NCBI GenBank assembly: GCA_037576215.1
Contig: JBANDB010000016.1
Span: 62,001-126,000 of the forward strand
Direction: 5' to 3'
Origin: Armillaria gallica
Taxonomy: Eukaryota > Basidiomycota > Agaricomycetes > Agaricales > Physalacriaceae
DNA: 64,000 nucleotides
The position numbers were made by a program, and so were the translations under genes. Below are positions 27,701 through 38,516 of the stretch, piece after piece (the stretch's first letter is position 1; every line of letters starts with the position of its first letter). A model generated the notes under the pieces. The model was not told where the DNA came from. It made no database searches and saw only the letters and a program-made list of their open reading frames with translations.

Positions 27701-29185
27701 GTGTGTGCTCATACTAGCCTCTACCACGGAGCGAAAACGGTAAAGATGTAGGATATCAGAAAGGGCTTCTTACAAATTAGACCTAGGCTGGGAACGGGTG
27801 TCATCCGTGTGCAATGTATCGAACCGTGATACCCAATCTCACGTCCTGCGATACGGTTCCCTCTTTCATCGCTCTCAGTCGCTTTAGATCCTGTCACAAC
27901 ACCCGTTTCATCAGAAACCTTCCCAGATAAAATCGTGTTGGTATCCCGGTCGTAACAGCTACTGATCCGACGCCATCGTCTCAAAATAGGTATATGTTCA
28001 TTCATCAACTCCCTGGCTCAGATCTGAACCCCCCACTTGACAGGAAGAACAGATCTGCATGACCGCGCGCGACCCCAATTTCGCTTCTGTTCTCCAAGTC
28101 CCGGAATGTCGAGTGGTGAACTGTATTTTGAAACCTTAGATCATCAACGACATTCCATTCTTGTTCCATTCTCACCAATTCCCACTCTACACTCCTGTTC
28201 TCGTGCGAGGTGACTTCCGCTGCATTTTCCTAGCCCTTGTATTTATTCAACAACTCGCAAAGCTTCTATTCCGAAGAGACGTTCCTAATCCTCTTCGAGC
28301 TTAGTTCAAAGTTAGCCGCCACCGAGCCAACATCTTCTCATTGCGATCTCTGGAACGTCTATTACCTTACACTGCTTCCTACGTATCCGTGCGGTTCGTC
28401 TGTTTCCCCATTGAACCGGTACTCTTAACCTGGAAGTGATCTTCGGCAATATGCATCTCCTCAGACACTCTAGATGACGACGAGACCTTTATCTTCTGGT
28501 TAATGTATTTATTTAATGTGGATGAGGGAGCATACTTTGCCTGTCTTTTCTATCTTTTGCTTATCTAGCTCTGACGGACCACGGTGTTTTCTAGAATCTG
28601 CATGGATGATTGTCGCCGGCGGCACTCATGCCTGCCGGTATCTTCTCGTCTTCATCGTCGTCGAAGTCGAAGTCGGCGTCGAGCTCTTCAGACTAGGTGT
28701 CCTCTTCGACGCTCCGACCTTAAAGCGGCGTGCGCCGTGTAAGCACAAAAGCTGATGGTTGTTTCATTGAAGAACTAATCAATGGAAGATCTTCCTTCTC
28801 CCTGTTCTTTACCGTGTACTTATTGGACTAGCTGTCAAATGACAAGATATTCTTTACATTCTTCGTCAAGTACGAGGCACGCTCTTACGGATTATGAACT
28901 ATTAAAACTCACAGGGACATTTTCAAGAAGGGGAAGACATTGAAAAACGGGAAATTCACGACCTGTAGCCATGGTGCTGGGAATGATGCACTTTTCCCGG
29001 TGAAAAAGAATTGTCTGGACTGTCTTGTGTATTCCTAGCTCATATCCTCCGTGACCATCAATGTTGCTACGTAAATACGAAAAATAGAGGGGGGTCAACA
29101 ATTATCAGCTCGGTATCTTGTTCCGACATCCGATCGTACCTGATCACGCAGATTGATCGTTCAATTATCGCCTCGTTCCCCCACC
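24726..29185. other. Stretch without confident genes
   Basis: Short frames on both strands are all overlapped by equally long frames elsewhere, and none shows a domain. A possible hydrophobic frame at 25089-25292 (+) and a basic one at 25427-24978 (-) are mutual shadows. The sequence ATTCGAACC at about 25055 suggested a tRNA T-loop but lacks pairing stems. Pyrimidine-rich DNA before 29186 probably belongs to the crotonase promoter/leader. Confidence 0.45.
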
Positions 29186-30348
29186 ATGGTTTTGTCTCCC
29201 CCACATTCGTCAGAACTCATCCTCGCCTTCCCCTCCCGCCATGTCCTCTTACTCACTCTGAACCGCCCAGATGCCCTCAACTCTGTCACCGTAGAGCTCG
29301 CAGATGAATTATGTGCGGTGTTTGATTGGTTCGAGCGTGAGAAGGAGCTGTGGTCAGTCCTGTGCCCGATTTTGGTTCTGTTCTGACGTTTATTGGATTT
29401 GTATAGGGTTTTGGTTTTGACAGGGGCTGGACGCATGTTCTGTGCTGGAGCGGATCTGAAGGGGTGGGATAATCGTCTCGGTCGTGCTGCATCAACCGAT
29501 CAGGCGAATATCAGTGCGAACAAATATGGGTTTGCGGGCATTTCTAGGAGGCTTACCGCCAAACCCATCATCGCTGCCGTTAATGGCGGTGCATATGGCG
29601 GGGGCATGGAGATTCTCTTGAATTGCGACCTCGTCGTTGCGGATGAGAACGCAAAGTTTGCTTTGCCGGAGGTGAGGAGGGGCGTCGCGGCCATTCAAGG
29701 AGGTGCGTCGTATTGGCCTAGGGTTGACTGTTCTTATTTGTATTTTCAGGTATACCTCGGTTAGCGCAGATTGCTGGACATCAAGTGTGTACTACTTCGC
29801 TTCCGGCCATTATAGTTTGGGCTTACCGTTGTCATTTCTTAGCGTGCTAGTGAAATGCTACTCCTTGGTAGGACGATTACGGCAAAGGACGCTTACGAGA
29901 GGTTTGGGTTGTGAGTAATTCGGACTCACTGAGTTTGTTTTTCTCTGATGTTTTCAACGATTAAAATCAGTATCAATACACTGAAACCTCCGTCATCTGT
30001 CTTGCCGACGGCGCTCGTATATGCCAAGGAACTTGTCGAGAAATGCTCTCCTGACTCAGTACAGACTACGAAGAGAGCGCTCATCCTCGCTGAAGACAGC
30101 AATCGGTCCGTATTGGAAGCAGCCTGGAGTGCAGAGAGCAATGGGCTTTTTGTAGAAGGTGAAAACTTGAAGGTAACCAGGTTTTTTTACTCCTGTGGAC
30201 GCCTCACTGATGTAGTACGACAATGCAGGAGGGCTTGAGAGCCTTTGTGGAAGTGAGTTCCATATGTTTTTTGACATAATGATGCTGACGTTTCGTACAG
30301 AAAAGGACCCCAATCTGGAAGAACCCGGGTGCGAACGCAAAGTTGTAG
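29186..30348 (+). CDS. Peroxisomal enoyl-CoA hydratase/isomerase (crotonase fold), ends in AKL
   Basis: Seven exons: 29186-29352, 29407-29702, 29750-29784, 29843-29910, 29971-30172, 30229-30252, 30301-30348. Introns are 47-60 nt and the coding length closes at 279 residues. The crotonase signature is complete: the first oxyanion-hole region (CAGADLKG, residues 68-75) and the second with NGGAYGGGMEI. Glu124 and Glu144 (ALPEVRRGV) occupy the positions of the two acid/base glutamates of enoyl-CoA hydratases. The last three residues, AKL, match the PTS1 peroxisomal signal ([SAC][KRH][LM]). It probably hydrates or isomerises 2-/3-enoyl-CoA in peroxisomal beta-oxidation; hydratase versus isomerase versus another acyl-CoA lyase cannot be decided here. 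The start at 29186 gives the usual short N-terminus before ELILAFPSRHVLLLTLNRPD. Confidence 0.9.
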
Positions 30349-30361
30349 GCATGTTCGCTAT

Positions 30362-30760
30362 ATGAGTACCCGGGGTTTTAATTATCATCGCAGCCCATCT
30401 TCTGAACTCGAGGATGATACTCTTACGGAAACTGAATCCACGCTATCCCTTTCAGCAAGTTCCCAACCCGGGATCTCTGATACCGAGTCAGATTTGACTG
30501 CGAGTTGGCAAGAAGCAGCGCTTACACCAAAAACTGGTGATACGTTTACTGTCAAGGAAGATTTTATGAAATTCCTACGCGAAATTTCTGACGACCGTCC
30601 AGACTCTTTACGTCACTGCATTGCAGGTTTACTATTCTTTGTCTTCGTATCGGTAATAGTGGTCACCGTGTACTCCAGGCGACCTCCTCCATGCAATTGG
30701 TGGTGCCGAGTACAATCTGATACTACCCGCGTACTATTTCCGGCGAAGTCGCCATTTTAA
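30362..30760 (+). CDS. Possible small tail-anchored membrane protein
   Basis: A 132-codon frame just downstream of the crotonase gene on the same strand. Residues 1-85 are acidic and Ser/Thr-rich (for example TLTETESTLSLSASS), followed by a charged segment and one strong membrane helix (HCIAGLLFFVFVSVIVVTVY) close to the C-terminus, with Arg residues after it. That arrangement fits a single-pass protein with a cytosolic N-terminus. The frame extends upstream to 30329 inside the crotonase 3' end, so I prefer the Met at 30362, 14 nt after the crotonase stop. The close spacing is a concern: it could instead be chance open sequence in the neighbour's 3' UTR or an exon of a longer gene. No family recognised. 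Confidence 0.4.
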   Translation: MSTRGFNYHRSPSSELEDDTLTETESTLSLSASSQPGISDTESDLTASWQEAALTPKTGDTFTVKEDFMKFLREISDDRPDSLRHCIAGLLFFVFVSVIVVTVYSRRPPPCNWWCRVQSDTTRVLFPAKSPF

Positions 30761-31956
30761 ACTATTCTTGTGCATCCACTATTCCTATTAGCGATGCTGA
30801 CTGTGCGCTCTCTCATCATCAGATGTATACACGACATCGTCACCTTTAGCGACGTGTCGTGTTATGCTCTGTCTAGGAGACATAACATTTCCGTGATATC
30901 TCAGTTCTGTTTCTTCCGGCAAGGCGGGGTCATCTGAGCAGATTTTAGACGTCATTTCAATTAACTGCCTTCCACGAATACAAACTCCCATTGTCGATGA
31001 GTTGGTTTGAATATATTCATCACTTATAGACATTCTCGCTCAACCCGTGACTTGACCGGGGCGGAGATCAATACTGCATCCTGGGAGTAACTGGGCGGCA
31101 AGGCATAATCACTCAGGATGAGATGGGAGTACATCTTTGTTTGATATAATAATACATGGACAAGTACAAGAAAACAGGGATTCTATATGACAGCGTTCCC
31201 ATGCTCCAATTATACCGGCGTTGTAACACTTAAGGACCAGAAGATAGCTAACAGCGGTACCAGAAGTGCGGAAACCCGAAGCCGCTTAGCGACCTCGACT
31301 ACGTATTCTCTGCTGAAACAGGGAATGTCCGACAAATTCGAAAGAATTCCGTGTTATTAGTGAGAGTGTGGAGCTCTTTGTGGCGTGGATTACACCACGG
31401 CCTTCTGGTTAGTTAGTGTCATATATCACCATGGTGATTGCGAGGCTGAGGACCAAGAAATATGTACGCTGGAGACATCACACTCATTGCACCGAGCTAA
31501 AGCACAACTCTTCCAAACGTTGGCTCACCGACCGGTTTTTTTCTTCATGTTCTCTGGAAATCCATTCAAACGAACTGAATGTCGGATACATGGAAGCGTT
31601 CGGACCGATTTTTCTTCCAGGAAGGATTCGTAAAATAAGTAGAAGATCCCATGACAGAAAAGATACAATTTCGCGCTCTCCGGATGCAATTGCATGATTC
31701 ACTTGGCAACGACGGAATGAGATTGACATGCCATAATTCTAAGTTATGGAGGAAATGATGTCAGAGGAGGGGAGGGGATAAATAAAACGAAGTGTGCTAA
31801 GTTGTGTCCAGCAGAACGAAATGCAGTAGCGATAACAGACAGCAAATATAGCGATGATTGTAAAACAATAGTGTTGGTGATTGATCTGATGACAAGGGCT
31901 AGTAAGCGACGATGAAGTGAAAGATGGAAGGGCTCACGGTGTCCAAAGATTGCTCG
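30761..31956. other. No confident gene; includes 3' flank of small peptide copy B
   Basis: Bases from about 31956 down to 31700 correspond to the 3' untranslated side of the minus-strand small peptide gene and share scattered blocks with the 3' flank of copy A. No other feature is supported. Confidence 0.4.
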
Positions 31957-32115
31957 CTACTTGAAAGGACATCCCGGAGCATGAGCGCCCCTCCACCCGC
32001 AATGGCAACATTGAGGCTCGCTGATTCCACGGGCTGGCACATGTATAGTCAGGGCTGGTCTCGCATGCGAAGTATTGTGTCCCGAGATTAGGACAGAGGA
32101 TGATGAAGCACACAT
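31957..32115 (-). CDS. Small Cys-rich peptide gene, copy B (C-X2-C-X5-H-X3-C)
   Basis: A 52-residue single-exon frame on the minus strand starting MCASSS and ending GISEPQCCHCGWRGAHAP, then GCPF-K and a stop. It matches copy A at 18899-19081 at both ends: the MC-x-SSS start and a C-terminal block identical over 22 of 23 residues, while the middle is shorter (52 against 60 residues) and diverged. The silent substitutions in the block show that the peptide, not the DNA, is conserved. Cys36, Cys39, His45 and Cys49 could bind one metal ion, which is inference. The frame is shorter than most gene finders accept, and a longer overlapping frame on the same strand (32173-31934) would mask it. Function unknown. 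Confidence 0.6.
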   Translation of the reverse strand: MCASSSSVLISGHNTSHARPALTIHVPARGISEPQCCHCGWRGAHAPGCPFK

Positions 32116-35100
32116 GGCAATTGGTAGAGTGCGAGAGAACGATATTGGTGTAAATTTCAGCTGGGGAACTCAACTGAAGGAAGGTCGTCTGCCTTTTTAT
32201 CAGTTCCAGTTATACCTTTCTTTTACTCAGGAGACACCCAGCTGACGGACTATACATATCGGGAAGAATCGTGTCGAGATCTTCACGCTGATTTCCCAAA
32301 TCGGTTTAAGAAGTTGGATAATCTGAGAAGGACATTCGAATTGGTTACTAGACCTTTCTAGGACGATTCCCTTCTCATCACATCAGGCCGATGAACACAT
32401 CGTACAACTTGGGTCACTTCACAGCTCTGCTGTCCCTGCATTGAGCCGTCTTCGGATCATGTACGAAATCTGGATTTGAATAGTATTGGTGGTAGCAGTC
32501 CTGAATGCAATATTGGCGAGACGACATAAGTAGATGAATTATTTTATAGTCAAAAATATCTGTCGATCACGCACTATCGCATAATACCCTCTACTGTGGG
32601 GTATCGTAGAGGTTGGGCTTTCAATAGCCTTTACAAGGATACGTCCCGAGGCTCTGGTGAGCTGCGAACAGAGAATTGTATGTCGTTACCCAGTTGGCCG
32701 CGGCCTAGTAAGGGAATATGAAAGGCCTTAGTCCTATCGGCTGGTGGCGTTAGCCTTAGGGCGGTCAGCTGAAGATCTCCACAGAGAACATTAGCGTCAC
32801 GAGAGAAACGCCAGTAAGATGCGGACGTCTGTATTCAACGTCAAATAATAATGATTGGCCAATGATCGCTCCCGTTACCGTTTTGGTACCGTTAATTCAC
32901 CTCACGTGCAGTGCAAATGTACTGCCACACTATGACTCGCTTGTGGGCTACAACGTAACGTCGCCTGCGCAATGCTGGAGCAAATGAAATGATGCGTAAT
33001 ACTATTGGACGAACAACTCCTTGATTTTAGTTAAATCTTTTCATTCGTTGGAACGGCGGGAATTTCGTCTCGGAGCGGCTGGAAATAATATCAAAGGATG
33101 GTATCGACCCATCCCGCCTGTCGAAGAACTTCTCAGATATAATCATGCCATCACTTCGTTCACAGGCCGTACTCTTATCTCTATAAGCTGTATCGTCTAA
33201 TACCGCAAATACCGCTCTGCGTTGGACGGGCGTTTGTTTTTAATTTTTTACTGCAAATGAACCGCGCTGATAGTTGTTTGATCTTCGTACCTGTCCTTCT
33301 TCGTCGCTCTGAAATACGTTTCACGGCGCATTACAGATCTGCACTTAAAGCACATCTTATTTAATTTGATGCCATCTTTTTGTTTCTGGACAGTATGACG
33401 TCCATTCGGTATTTCTCAGGGATGCATGTGAGCACGAGGTTAATCAGATGAACGCTGATGGTGAAGTCCACGTTTGTAGTTGAAAGCTCCACCAATCGGA
33501 CGAACTCTTTCTTGAACAATTTACCGGCCATAACAAGGCCAATCAGGTGAAACCTTAGGACGAATGGGATGTCTCTTCTGATGCACCACGACCTCGTGTG
33601 TGTTCTTTTAAACATCCTTGGAGATCATTCCTTCCTTGGGGAGAACAGATTGCAAATGAGGCGCTCGCACTATCTAGTTTCAGCCACCAGGGTGTCGGTA
33701 ATGCGGAACGTCTCCAGGTACTCGCTTCATTGTATCTCTATTCCAAAGCTGGAATTTTGATTCGAGTCATTCGTCTTTTCTGTCTTCATTATATATATCC
33801 ACGGTTAACTCGGCCATCTTTTGGCGTGTAAGTTCCCTAACTATGTCGGTCATCGATCCGTGCTAGTGCAGTTACATACGAAGGAAGTTGCATAGTTTTC
33901 ACTATTTCTATTGTGTCTAGATGACATTTGACGACGTTCGTCATAAACCCATACTTTGCTCATACTAATACATTCTCCGGATACGAGTTTATGTGGCATG
34001 ACGGTCACCTATAGAAGGCAAGAGCAGGGTAGATTGTGGCGGAAATGATCATTATTCGTCGTTTTGCAGCTACACGGCCCCCAAAGAGCTCACTATCTGT
34101 TCTTTTTCAGCTATTCGTATGGTCCAAAACCGACTGGACCCCTGACGGCACGGGTACAGACCCGTACGATGACAATATACGGTGACGGTGCAAAGTCCTA
34201 ATCGCGGGGCCGTTTCTCAAACGAAGTGGGTGGCAAAGATCAGTGGCAAACGCCACATGGGGACTAACTACACAGTATACAGCCTTATATACAACCAAAT
34301 CTCCGTGGACCTGAGCAACACGTAAGTAACAAAATACTCAATAACGACTAACTGTGAGTGCTACGAGAAGCTCAAATACCCGACCTGACCGAGTTCTGTA
34401 AAACCTCCGATGTTCCAGAGGCCATAGCCAATTGAAGTGGTCGGATTCGTCCATGCTCTCCTAGAAATTTCAGACAAGTAGTCTTAACGCGAATAACGCT
34501 CAGCGACAACTTGTCAACACCTTCTCCACCGCAGCCTAGTCCAACATCTTGACGTACTCTCTCTGTTCCATGACTCGGTTCGGCTTTCATGTTTTATGCA
34601 ATTCTATGTAGAGGATCCCGTGCCTTTACCGTCCCGGAAGAATGGTCGTCTCTAACAAAATGCGGCGCATAGTCCCCCGGTGCCCGGGCACACGATTATA
34701 TGCAGTACTCATTCACTTCACCCCGTGAGTTCGTTCACAATTACTGAATACGGCTGTTCTTCCGTCTCGAGAGAGGCCAGCAGCGACGTGACACAGAACC
34801 CAACCCTTCGCTCCTGATCTTTGCAGGCGCTCGCTTCTTGGTGCGGGCTCGTGATTTTGATGCCCAAGGCCTACCCGAGGTCTAATGACCTACTCCTAGA
34901 GAGCACGTTAATAAGCAATTCAGATGATGTGGACGTCGTTATTACTAGGAAAAAGTGGGTCTGCACCTCGAGAATTGTACTGGATCCCGTAATATAGGAG
35001 TGCTAAAAAATCAGTGCATTTATACTAGCTCTTTGAGATTCGGTGACATCCATAGGACGTGCCGACCATCGTCAGATTGCACAGACATGATAGTGTCGCT

Positions 35101-36180
35101 CATTGTCAGGCGTTTTCAGAATAGAACCTTCAATTAAGCACCCGATGCAAAGGCGGGTCCCCTAAGGGAATTCACCAAAGTTCCGCACAGATTCCGGCCA
35201 TCGAGAGTAAGACTTTGTAATCTATGCTAGATTATCACAGGTGCGTTGGCTAGATGGGGAAAGGCTACCCTACTGGAAACCGGAAAAACTTTTACATATT
35301 TGCGCCAAAACCATCATGTGATCGTCCCAATTCCACCTTTGTACAAAACCGTACGCCAAGTCCGTTTATTCTCGCTCGTGTGATCAACATACCAAAAAAA
35401 TCCGAAGTCGCGGATTTTCACGAAGGCCCATAATTCAGTAGCGTTGACATAATACGACGGCCCAAGAATTTTCTCCCTCGTTTAAATATCCTCTTTCGGT
35501 CCTATTCAATGGTTCCATGTGGACTCGGCTATGCGCGCGAATATTAGCCTGGAGACCCAATCAGAGCCATATGGCCCGATACCCTACTGACGGACTTACA
35601 TCGTGGGCGTTCATACCCCAGACAGGTAACGAGTTAGGTTCTTAATCTCCCCCTTCTCCGCTGATCACCTTTCTCTAAGAAAAGCGCAGCTTCCTTCTCC
35701 CGCGATAGTGTGTGTGGGAGGGTTAAGTATATCCAATTGTTCCCGGATGTCCGAGGACTTTGGAAACCTTGATGATGCCCAGCACAAGTCCGGACGACTG
35801 ATCTCTACTAACTTAGGGTTTGCGCGTGGTCTTTACTACATGTAGTTAGAAGCCGGAGTGCTTGATTGACCGTATTAAGGCCTCAACCGTCTACACTACT
35901 CCAGACCATATTATAACCTCCTGTACCGCATTTATGACTGGGATACTGCGAGTGATAGTGATCAGGGAAGCCTTGATTCTGATCGATAGCAGATGAATAT
36001 GGTCGCTGTCATCGACTATGAGAAAATCTCCGATGTACACCGTCAAGCATATGCCCGAGAGAACCGTGTCCGAGTCTAGTGCCATGTGTGGGCTTCATTA
36101 TCCTGTCTAAGTATTCAACAGTTTAGCACGTTCGGTAGCGTCGGAGTCACTTAGCTCTCATGTAATCACCTGTCATCGCA
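32116..36180. other. Stretch without confident genes
   Basis: Only short frames in competing positions. A minus-strand frame at 33615-33361 has a plausible amphipathic composition but no family. The first ~100 bases upstream of 32115 are pyrimidine-rich on the minus strand (leader of the small peptide gene). No RNA gene or transposon hallmark seen. Confidence 0.45.
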
Positions 36181-37145
36181 ACATAGTCCCGTACCCCCTG
36201 GCCTGCTATTTATCGAATCTCGAGGTAGTCATGAAGCGAGTGGGCATCTAGCCTGACTGATAATGATATAAAGACATTTACCAGAATACGCAAAACAAAA
36301 ATGTATTATTCGACACGCGGTACATTCAATGCTAATCGCTAAGCGTTTGGAACATTTCGTTATGTGGGAGAATTCAAAAACAGTTCCGTCGCACAAGAGT
36401 GCATCAGCGGAGAATAGAACCCCGAAGGCCGCCAGAACCATCAGTAACGTTAGTGATTATGGGAAGACCACATGCTCAGTTGTTCAAAGATATATACTAA
36501 CTGTAACATCTAGGACTCGTCAATGTCATTGTAAAATAAAAGCAAGGACGAGTACCCCAAGCAGCTATATCGTGTCAAATATACGAAGGAAATGTGTCAA
36601 CGACACCTTGAGATTGCACCTAATCACATTAAGCCAGCACATCTAGCCTTGCGTCCAACAGGACCAATACAAGTGGTGGTCAGATAGGAGCTACACGGAA
36701 AGGCGAGGACAATGATATTGCCAAGCGGACCGACCGAGTCAAACGGTGCGTCGACTAAACCACTTCAGTGGATAATCCTTGACCATGTCCTAGTGAACCA
36801 TCCCAGGTACCGTCGAGTCACAACCCAGTTTTGGGACTGGTGCTCTCATGGTGAGGTTGGTCTTACGCGGCGTACAGGATGCTGGTACAATATAGGAGTA
36901 ATGTTTAGTAAGTCACAAATACTACTAGACGCCGTTCATCAATGATGTGTTACATTTACGCTCACCTTTCGCAACCACCATATGCCGACGAGAAACTGGA
37001 TTATTGTCAGGCTTGGCAGTAGCAACGAGAGAAATAATGCGCACCTGCACCGATGGGAAAGAATGGACGCTTCGTTGGCACCCATGGGAAGCATGCTATG
37101 AAAGAATACCGTTAGCGAAAAGCAAAAAGATCACGCTTCGCCCTC
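36181..37145. repeat. Duplicated ~1 kb segment, degenerate copy 1
   Basis: This segment aligns in order with 37337-38505: shared blocks include the TATCGAATCT region with TAGTCATGAAGC, the tRNA region, GACCAATACAAGTGG, GAGTCAAA-GGTG and GCGCACCTGCA-GATGGGAAAG. The second copy has about 170 extra bases near 37790-37965. Part of the same segment (AGTCAAA-x-GTGTGTCGA, and the stretch before the BTB gene) reappears near 59110-59530 in front of the fourth BTB copy, so the segment travelled with BTB duplications. Confidence 0.7.
36401..36495 (-). pseudogene. tRNA-Gly pseudogene (degenerate duplicate)
   Basis: The position corresponds to the tRNA-Gly at 37547-37645 within the duplicated segment. 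The 3' half is still recognisable on the minus strand: a T-arm with one changed base and the TGATGC acceptor end. The TGGTCTTCCCA anticodon arm is also kept, but the 5' acceptor and D-arm half has been replaced by unrelated bases, so no cloverleaf forms. Confidence 0.7.
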
Positions 37146-37336
37146 CGTACAGGCAATAAGACATCAAAGTGTAAAACAATCAACGTACAAGAAGAGACAC
37201 CGAACGAACTAATCTTCTTCCCTGTTCGTACGAATATGTCAAAAGGGATGTAAATGAAACGAAGAATCCGAGTCGTCATTGCTACCCACCAAGAATCAAA
37301 CCCTGTATCAGCTAGCTACCTCCATTGCGTAGCGAG

Positions 37337-38505
37337 ACATAGTAATACCGCGCTAGCACCCAGAACTTATCGAATCTCATAGTAGTCATGAAGCTAGCCT
37401 GACAGATAAGAACATAAAGTCAGGACACATACCAGAACACGCAGAATAAAAATGTATTACGGCGCGCTCGCCGCTAAGCCGCCAAGCGCTTGGAACGTTT
37501 CGCGGTCTAGGAGATATCAAAAAGCTTCAATCCATCATATGAAATTGCATTAGCGGGGAATCGAACCCCGAACGCGGCCATAAATCATTCGCTTAGACAA
37601 CAATGGGATGGGAAGACCACATGTTAACCATTACACCACTAATGCATAAACTGTCAACAGATATGTACCGATCGGAACATCTTGGCCTTGTGAACGTCAG
37701 TGAAAAATGGAGGAAAAGACGGCTACCCCAAGCAGCCATAATCGTGCAACATACGAAGGGAGTGTCAACGATACCCTGAGATTACACCACCATAACTGTG
37801 TTGTCGAAGTATTTAAAGGGAAATACACGTCCATGCGTTTACCCTGGAGTTGACCATAGGACGTACATTGACTGCGGACGCGTACGCTTCCGTGAATAGT
37901 TCCACGCAAGTAACTACGAATTGCAACCGCTTCTATAAAGCCATCAGTTCGCGGGCTAATCAGATTCAACCTTGCATCTGACCGGACCAATACAAGTGGC
38001 GGTCAGATAGCAGCTACGTAGAATAGCGAGCATAATGATGTTGCCCAGACCAACAGAGTCAAATGGTGTGTCGACTGAACCGTCTTCGACGATCGATGAT
38101 CTTTGGCCGTGTAGGCCATCACGCAGCTCGTCGGACATCTCTGGGGAAATTGCCGAATTACAAACCAGCTTTGTGGCTGGTATTTATATAGCAAGCTTGG
38201 TCTTACGTGGGGTACAGGATACGGATAAAATACAGGATTGACATTTAGTAGGTCATAGATATTACTAGATGTCGCTCATCAGTGATGTGCAGAGGTATCA
38301 CGATTCGATAACGCTTACCTCTCTAAAATACATGCAATCATATGCCGACGAGAAACTATGAATTAGCGTCAGGACCGGCAGTAGCAACGAGAGAAAGAAT
38401 GCGCACCTGCATTAATGGGAAAGCTGGGACGTGTCTTCGGCGCACCTAGGGAGTACGCTATGAAAGTATAACGTTAGCGAAAAAGTAAAGGATAACGACT
38501 CGCCC
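37337..38505. repeat. Duplicated ~1 kb segment, copy 2 (carries the intact tRNA)
   Basis: Tandem partner of 36181-37145 in the same orientation, ending at the 3' side of the intact BTB gene. It holds a working-looking tRNA-Gly, whereas copy 1 holds a broken one. About 170 bp present only here (about 37790-37965) is either an insertion in this copy or a deletion in the other. Confidence 0.7.
37547..37645 (-). tRNA. trnG-CCC: tRNA-Gly (anticodon CCC) with a 28-nt intron
   Basis: Minus-strand cloverleaf: acceptor GCATTAG/CTAATGC pairs at all 7 positions; D-stem GTGT/ACAT; anticodon stem TGGTC/GGCCG (two G-U pairs); loop TT-CCC-A..T; variable loop CGTT; T-arm CGGGG-TTCGATT-CCCCG. The anticodon CCC lies at 37612-37610. 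A 28-nt intron (37608-37581) sits one base after the anticodon, the canonical site for eukaryotic nuclear tRNA introns. The box B core GGTTCGATTCC is intact and the box A region (TGGTGTAATGG) is close to consensus, so it should be transcribed by RNA polymerase III. Confidence 0.9.
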
Positions 38506-38516
38506 TCACCTTGCCA

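Noticed and set aside
31934..32173. 79-codon minus-strand frame overlapping peptide copy B
   Set aside because: Shadow frame; its sequence is not conserved in the paralogue at 18.9 kb.
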